Assembly (NCBI GenBank): GCA_905199285.1
Contig: CAJKFZ010000019.1
Location: forward strand, 1 to 20,549
Source: an uncultured Ruminococcus sp.
GTDB lineage: Bacteria; Bacillota; Clostridia; Oscillospirales; Ruminococcaceae
Direction of reading: 5' to 3'
DNA: 20,549 bases
Every line of letters starts with the position of its first letter. The stretch's first letter is position 1. The translations under genes were made by a program, and so were the position numbers. The notes beneath the pieces are model-generated. The model was given only the letters and a program-made list of their open reading frames with translations, made no database searches and was not told where the DNA came from. Positions 15,682 to 20,549 of the stretch are shown piece after piece.

Positions 15682-16815
15682 TCAATCAGTTGTTTTTGTA
15701 TTTTTATGTATCTTATGTCTGAGGGCGCTCCTTATCTTATCAAAGAAACGTCCCACGGCATTTTTTATATGCTGTTTTTTCCGTCGGAGGAATCTTAGTC
15801 CCAGAAATGCAAGCCAGAGGGCGGTCAATATCGGAACAGCGAAGAGCCATTTTCTTGCCGAGTAAATGTATGAGAGCTTGAATTCAACTACTCTTGAAGC
15901 GTTTTCCCAGTAAGGATAGATAACGCTGTCTTTTCGGACTGCAAGATCGGACAGCTTTTTGAATGCCTTAGCTCTTTTTTTCGGCTCGAAGCGTTCGCTG
16001 TTGTTGACGATGCTGACCATACCTTTATACGGTTCGCTCAGAATGGATTTAACGGTCGTATAAGCGAAGTTTTCGACCGGGTTAGGGATAATACATTCAT
16101 AACAGGAAACCCTCTTAAAACCGCTGTCAACAGCTCCATCGGGCTTGTCGGGAGAAAATTTGCTGTCTGTACTTACCTGAGACGCCATATCGTAAGAGAT
16201 ATAAGCCTTTGGAGAACTTCCGGCAGTTTTCTTTTCGGCTTCCGTTTCGGGAAGGTCAATAACTCCAGCGATATAGAATTTAATACCGTTTATGTAAATT
16301 TTCATGCCGGAGACTTTTTCCGAACCGTAAAGCGCCCATGCAAGGTTTTTGTCAATAACTGCGCCGTCCTGCATGATATCGTCCTTGCTGAAGAACGAGC
16401 CGTCGAGAAGAGTGAAATTGCGGAATGCGAAGAAATCTCCGCCCACTGCGGTAAGCTCGGCTTCCGAACGTCCGCTTATATCGCAGCGTACTGTGACAGA
16501 ACCTATCGGAGCGCTGTATGCGTCCGGAACGAGAGTTTTTCCTTCTTCCGGAATTATCGAGATATTTTTCAGTTCACCTAAAATCTGTGAACGAACTGCG
16601 GAGACCGATTCGGTAGTAAAGCCGGAATCGTTTGAAAAGAAGCTGCTTATCTGCGAGTAATCGCCCTTTTTGCCGCCCCAGCGTTCTGCGGCGTAATTAT
16701 ACGACTGTGATTTCGCCATTGAACTTCCGACGGCAGTCAGTATGATTGCGCTGACTATAGCAAGAAGATTTATGGCAGCAATGATGATATATCTTATTTT
16801 AAATTTAATTTTCAT
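15682..16815 (-). CDS. MacB-type periplasmic-core membrane protein lacking the FtsX permease end
   Basis: One membrane segment (about 8-30) is followed by an outside domain of about 290 residues, a second segment (about 323-343) and a basic tail. The outside domain contains a clear MacB-core pattern: VGGDFFAFRNFTLLDGSFF, then GAVIDKNLAWALYGSEKVSGMK, then IYINGIKFYIAGVIDLPE. MacB/YknZ permeases have four membrane segments; here only two are visible, so the FtsX-like end is missing. No ATPase is nearby. I start at ATG (16813-16815), ten bases after AAGGCGG, giving 377 residues; an in-frame GTG three codons earlier (16822-16824) is possible but too close to that site. It sits between the adaptor (15 bp) and the binding protein (19 bp). 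A scaffold or adaptor-partner role is inference. Confidence 0.72.
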   Translation of the reverse strand: MKIKFKIRYIIIAAINLLAIVSAIILTAVGSSMAKSQSYNYAAERWGGKKGDYSQISSFFSNDSGFTTESVSAVRSQILGELKNISIIPEEGKTLVPDAYSAPIGSVTVRCDISGRSEAELTAVGGDFFAFRNFTLLDGSFFSKDDIMQDGAVIDKNLAWALYGSEKVSGMKIYINGIKFYIAGVIDLPETEAEKKTAGSSPKAYISYDMASQVSTDSKFSPDKPDGAVDSGFKRVSCYECIIPNPVENFAYTTVKSILSEPYKGMVSIVNNSERFEPKKRAKAFKKLSDLAVRKDSVIYPYWENASRVVEFKLSYIYSARKWLFAVPILTALWLAFLGLRFLRRKKQHIKNAVGRFFDKIRSALRHKIHKNTKTTD

Positions 16816-16830
16816 TCGTGGCACACCGCC

Positions 16831-18582
16831 TTATTTATCCTTCATGCGAACCTGATCGCCGGAAGAAACAGGCTTGCTGGCGGCTGTGATGACGTAATCG
16901 CCCTGAGAGATTCCTCCCTGAACTGCGCTTGAAACTTCATCCGAGGCAACGACCTCAACGTTTACTCTTCGAGCGTAATATCGGTTTCCGAAAGGCGAGC
17001 TTTTGGATTCTACCGTAAGAACGAAGCTGCCGTCCTTATCCTGATAAACTGCGCTCTTGGGAACGATCGCATCATAGCTTCCGCTGCCGCATGGAATTGA
17101 AAGGTCGATAGAAGTTCCGGAATCAACATCACCTGTAACGGAGAAAATGAGGAAACGATTTTTCGAGCCGGCAGTCGTATCATTTTTTATGTCTGTGAGA
17201 ACGGCTTCAACGTTTCCGCTCCAGTTATTAACGACCTCTGCCTTAACTCCTGTTTTGATCTTTTTAGCTTTTTCGGCGTCAACGCTTATCTTAACGGTGT
17301 ATCCCTCTTCGGCAATATCAATAACGGCAAGCGGAGAACCGGGAGTTGTAGTATCGTTCGGCTGAACGTTTATCATACTTACAACGCCGTCGTATTTGGA
17401 TTTAACTTCGGTTGATGTTGCAGTTTCTTTAAGCTTTGTGACTTTCTTTTTCTGTTTTTCTATCTCTTTTTTCTTTGCTTCAAGGTCGAGGTTTGAGATC
17501 TGTCCGGTAATATTATCAGTTTTCTGAGCCTTCTGAAGAGCGATCATAAGATCGTCCAAAGCACGCTGTTTTGCCTGAACATCGGCAACGCAGTCCTCAT
17601 AGCTCATAGAAGAGCCTTCCATAGAGGCTTCATATGCCTCTATGCTTGAGGTGAGGTTTTCGATATCGCTTTCAGTATAATACAGCTGGTTTGCAAGGTC
17701 GCTGCGAGTATTGTTTTTAGCATAATCGTAATCATTTTTAGCGGAATCTCTTACGGACTGTTTTGCATCAGCGTCTGCCTTTGCAGAAGCAACAACACCT
17801 TCGTCTGCACCTTCTGAAACTGCCTGTGAATATATTTCGTAAGCGGCTTTATATTCGCTGTCGGCATTCATATAATTGCTGCAAAGGGAAGCAAGGTTTC
17901 CGACATATTCCGGAGCTGCCGAAGAGTACTCGTCTGAGTCTATAGCGGCAATAGTTGCGGTAAGTTTTCCCTGAATGGATGTCAGTCTTCTCAGCTCGGC
18001 TTTATCGCTGTTATACTGAACCTTTGCCGCTTCTGAAACAGCCTGATTGTTGTAAGCTTCGTCACGTTTTGCGATTGCAAGAGTAAGATCTTCACGGGCA
18101 TTTTTGATAGCCTGATTCTGCTCGGTATAATCGACAGGCTCGGTCAGAAGAGCTTTCTGATAATCAAGCTCTAAGGCTGCAAGCTCTGTTTCGGCGGCGG
18201 TAAGCTCCTCGCTTTCTTCGGATTTTACTGTGAAAAGTACATCGTCTTTTTTTACTTCCTGTCCGGACTTTATATTGATAGTATCAATAATTTTATTCCC
18301 GTCAACAGTTACTTCGTAAGACTGGTTCGATTCAACCATACCGCTTCCACGAACACGTTCCGTAAGCTTGCCGGAAGTTGCAGTTTCGGTAGTAATTTCC
18401 GAAAGGGAGCGGTTCATTATCGTGTTTGAGAAGAATGTGAGTACGAGCATTGCCGCAAGGAAAATGATTATCAGAGTTTTTATAATTTCTCTTTTTCTTA
18501 TCGGAGAATAATCATCGCCGTCTTTTTTCTTTTTATCGTTGATTTTTGATGTATTTTCTTTTATGTTTGTATTTTCGTTCAT
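16831..18582 (-). CDS. HlyD/YknX-type membrane fusion (adaptor) protein
   Basis: This 583-residue protein has a charged cytoplasmic start, one membrane segment (about 33-53) and then an adaptor layout. The first lipoyl-like half-motif is at about 80-120 (DTINIKSGQEVKKDDVLFTV). A very long helical hairpin rich in Ala, Glu, Lys and Asp covers about 121-390. The second half-motif follows (KYDGVVSMINVQPNDTTTPG, 396-415), then a beta-barrel and a C-terminal membrane-proximal domain. Such proteins link inner-membrane transporters to other envelope parts; in Gram-positives YknX works with a MacB-like permease. The arms of about 130 residues each are long for the family. AAAGGAG precedes the ATG, 14 bases after the MalG-type gene stops. 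Its occurrence inside a sugar-importer operon is unusual. Confidence 0.87.
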   Translation of the reverse strand: MNENTNIKENTSKINDKKKKDGDDYSPIRKREIIKTLIIIFLAAMLVLTFFSNTIMNRSLSEITTETATSGKLTERVRGSGMVESNQSYEVTVDGNKIIDTINIKSGQEVKKDDVLFTVKSEESEELTAAETELAALELDYQKALLTEPVDYTEQNQAIKNAREDLTLAIAKRDEAYNNQAVSEAAKVQYNSDKAELRRLTSIQGKLTATIAAIDSDEYSSAAPEYVGNLASLCSNYMNADSEYKAAYEIYSQAVSEGADEGVVASAKADADAKQSVRDSAKNDYDYAKNNTRSDLANQLYYTESDIENLTSSIEAYEASMEGSSMSYEDCVADVQAKQRALDDLMIALQKAQKTDNITGQISNLDLEAKKKEIEKQKKKVTKLKETATSTEVKSKYDGVVSMINVQPNDTTTPGSPLAVIDIAEEGYTVKISVDAEKAKKIKTGVKAEVVNNWSGNVEAVLTDIKNDTTAGSKNRFLIFSVTGDVDSGTSIDLSIPCGSGSYDAIVPKSAVYQDKDGSFVLTVESKSSPFGNRYYARRVNVEVVASDEVSSAVQGGISQGDYVITAASKPVSSGDQVRMKDK

Positions 18583-18596
18583 AGTTATCGTCTCCT

Positions 18597-19556
18597 TTAT
18601 CCTTTGATTCCGCCGGAATATGTAATTCCCTCAACAAGGTAATCTTCTCCGTACAGGAACATAAGTATTGTTGGTATCATGTAAACAACGCCCACCGCAA
18701 AGGCGAGTCCTATTTCGTTTGTACTTATCTGCGAAAGGAACACCGAAAGCGGATGCAGGGATGAATCTTTCATAAGAATAAGCGGTTGTTCCACCATATT
18801 CCAGTAATCAATAAACACCAGCATTCCTATCGAAACAAGAGCGCTTTTGCACATAGGAAGATAAATTTTCGTCAGTATCTTGAATTCGCCTGCACCGTCA
18901 AGCTTTGCCGCCTCAACATAAGAAACGGGAATTCGTCTCATTACTTTGGTCAGCAGGAAAATGCTGAAAGGCGAGAAAACTGCCGGAAGTATTATCGCAA
19001 GTCGGGCGAGAGTGTTTGAGCTGAATGTTTCCTGAAGCTTAAGAGCTATTGCCCATGATTTTTCCGGATCAGCCGTGTCGATCATTCCAAGCTTATCAAG
19101 AACAAGATAGTTAGGCACAATTGTTACCTGATAAGGCATAAGCATGAGAATTATGTAAATGAAAAATATCAGATTTTTTATTTTGCCCGGATATCTTGAA
19201 AATCCATATGACGTAAGAACGGCAAGAAGAAGCTGGAAAACCGTTATCGGAACAGTAAGTATGACTGAATTCCAGAATTTAAGAAGATAATCGGAATTGG
19301 TTATAAGAACTGCTTTATACTGGTCAATAGTGACTTTATCGGGAATGAATTTCAGATTGACGTTGTCGGAGATGAATACCTTTTCGCTTCCGGACATATT
19401 TCCGAACATAGAGCCGTAGTTAGCTGATATCTCATTTGATGTCATAAACGAGTTTGCGATAGTCAGGACAGTCGGAAGAAGGAAACTTATTGCCGCCGCT
19501 GCTGCAAAAATCGTTATGAGAATGTTAAATACACGCTGGTTTCTTTTGTTCACCAT
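18597..19556 (-). CDS. MalG-type carbohydrate ABC transporter permease
   Basis: This 319-residue inner-membrane permease has about six membrane segments. It carries the EAA loop EAAKLDGAGEFKILTKIYLP (215-234), which docks on the ATPase. The usual MalG-type length is about 280; the extra residues appear as an extended first outside loop (about 40-75) and an insertion near 160-183 (DTADPEKSWAIALKLQETFS). Larger outside loops may contact partner proteins such as the adaptor encoded next; this is inference. Its ATG shares one base with the stop codon of the MalF-type gene (TGATG), so the pair is co-translated. No ATPase gene is in the window; a shared MsmX-like ATPase elsewhere would fit. Confidence 0.92.
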   Translation of the reverse strand: MVNKRNQRVFNILITIFAAAAAISFLLPTVLTIANSFMTSNEISANYGSMFGNMSGSEKVFISDNVNLKFIPDKVTIDQYKAVLITNSDYLLKFWNSVILTVPITVFQLLLAVLTSYGFSRYPGKIKNLIFFIYIILMLMPYQVTIVPNYLVLDKLGMIDTADPEKSWAIALKLQETFSSNTLARLAIILPAVFSPFSIFLLTKVMRRIPVSYVEAAKLDGAGEFKILTKIYLPMCKSALVSIGMLVFIDYWNMVEQPLILMKDSSLHPLSVFLSQISTNEIGLAFAVGVVYMIPTILMFLYGEDYLVEGITYSGGIKG

Positions 19557-20446
19557 CAGTTCTCCACATCCTTTCCGAAAATGCTCTCAGAGATTAGAAG
19601 GACTGCAATGACCACTATCATCACCAGCGAGAATAAAACAGCCGCCGCCGAAAGCTTCTGATAATCGAGATTATTGAATGTATTGTTCATAAAATGCTGG
19701 AGCATATAAAGCTTATCATAGGGATAATTTCCGGTAAGCAGATAAACTTCACGGAAAATCTTGAATGAATTGATAAGTGATAAAATAAGAACAAACAGAA
19801 TAGTGGGGGAGAGGTAGCGGAGCTTTATATGCATGAACTTGTAAATTGTTCCTGCACCCTCAAGATCAGCAACTTCGATGATGTCTTTTGGAATGCTGCA
19901 AAGAGCCGACATGAAAAGTATCATATTGTATCCCATATTTTTCCATAGAAACATCAGAATAATTACGATTTGTCCTTTGGAAGATTTAAGCCAGTCTATA
20001 GGCTCTCCGCCGAAAAATTCGGCTATCTGGTTTATTGTACCGTGATTATGGAAGAGAACCTGCCAGACAAGTACAACAGACGCAGTAGGAACCATAAGAG
20101 GACTCAGGAAAAAGGTTCGTAGGAGACTTTTTCCGGGAATGTTTTTTTCAAGAAGAATTGCAAGTCCCAACGACAGAACTACGGCGAGAGGAACTGCAAT
20201 AAGCGAGAATGTCGCAGTATTTGAAGCCGCTTGCTTGAATGCAGAATTTTCAAAAAGATTTCGGTAATTATCAAGACCGACATATTCTTTCATTATGGGA
20301 TTGTTTATTAATGAATAATAAACGACGATTCCGAATGGAATCAAAAAGAAGATAAGAACTCCCATAACGCTCGGAACAAGACAGGCGTTGCTGAAAATAC
20401 GTTCACGCCGTCTTCCACATTGGTTTTTATTTTTTTTCTTTTTCAT
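19556..20446 (-). CDS. MalF-type carbohydrate ABC transporter permease
   Basis: The first gene of the minus-strand operon encodes a 296-residue permease. A basic N-terminus (MKKKKNKNQCGRRRERIF) is followed by about six membrane segments. The EAA-type loop EVADLEGAGTIYKFMHIKLR at 191-210 deviates from the consensus at its end (IKLRYLSP instead of I-LP). Length and topology match UgpA/MalF-type half-permeases without the extra MalF loop. It pairs with the overlapping MalG-type gene. The binding site before ATG 20446 is weak. Only 103 bp of upstream sequence are in the window, so I cannot tell whether other genes, such as an ATPase or regulator, precede it. Confidence 0.92.
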   Translation of the reverse strand: MKKKKNKNQCGRRRERIFSNACLVPSVMGVLIFFLIPFGIVVYYSLINNPIMKEYVGLDNYRNLFENSAFKQAASNTATFSLIAVPLAVVLSLGLAILLEKNIPGKSLLRTFFLSPLMVPTASVVLVWQVLFHNHGTINQIAEFFGGEPIDWLKSSKGQIVIILMFLWKNMGYNMILFMSALCSIPKDIIEVADLEGAGTIYKFMHIKLRYLSPTILFVLILSLINSFKIFREVYLLTGNYPYDKLYMLQHFMNNTFNNLDYQKLSAAAVLFSLVMIVVIAVLLISESIFGKDVEN

Positions 20447-20471
20447 CTGATCACTGCTTTCATTTTGTTCT

Positions 20472-20477
20472 ATTATA
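20472..20477 (-). promoter_or_regulatory. Possible -10 box of the transport operon
   Basis: TATAAT on the minus strand lies 26 bp before the ATG of the MalF-type gene. The best -35 sequence, TTGTCA, is too far (25 bp), and the hexamer at 17 bp (ACGGCA) is poor. If real, the promoter would need an activator. Confidence 0.35.
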
Positions 20478-20549
20478 ATAAGTGTGTTTTTATGTGCCGT
20501 TCTGACAACGCTTTTAAAAAAGTTTATTATTTAATTTTGGGGTGTATGT

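Overview
The window looks like chromosome of a spore-forming, low-to-mid GC Firmicute, most likely a gut Ruminococcus-like member of the Oscillospiraceae. This rests on the gene set (SpoIID, a YqhQ/DUF1385 protein, RecX, RimO, clostridial-type citrate synthase), strong AGGAGG ribosome binding sites and Gram-positive lipoproteins. The genus is inference. No rRNA, tRNA, CRISPR array, prophage or complete insertion sequence was seen.

Layout. (1) Positions 1-1344: a repeat copy, then spoIID on the minus strand. (2) 1345-1635: a divergent intergenic region almost filled by a 180-bp MITE-like element, followed 10 bp later by a perfect-consensus sigma-A promoter. (3) 1636-4350, plus strand: citrate synthase and a lipoprotein with three Asp-rich loops. 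(4) 4351-4774: a gene-free block of palindromic repeats. (5) 4775-12509, plus strand: eight genes that overlap or nearly touch and probably form one operon: OmpR-type response regulator, sensor kinase, DUF1385 membrane protein, prmC, recA, recX, rimO, pgsA. (6) 12510-12758: another repeat copy, then a small DtxR/MntR-like regulator that seems to have lost its metal ligands. (7) 13140-13280: facing terminators. (8) 13281-20446, minus strand: a five-gene operon, in transcription order MalF-type permease, MalG-type permease, HlyD/YknX-type adaptor, MacB-core protein, and a 793-residue solute-binding lipoprotein.

The most unusual part is region 8. A carbohydrate-type ABC importer (two permeases plus a binding protein) is encoded together with two parts normally found in MacB/Ykn-type exporters (an adaptor with a long coiled coil and a MacB periplasmic-core protein). 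No ATPase is present in the window. The binding protein carries about 330 extra N-terminal residues that look like a beta-propeller. Together these suggest a large cell-surface assembly of unknown substrate. This is a hypothesis from gene content.

The second unusual layer is non-coding. Four copies of a modular palindromic element (148-250, 4362-4443, 12601-12701 and, inverted, 4663-4761) share a 10-bp hairpin whose paired positions differ between copies but always remain complementary. One copy ends in the ribosome binding site of the response regulator, so it lies at the head of the recA-containing operon.
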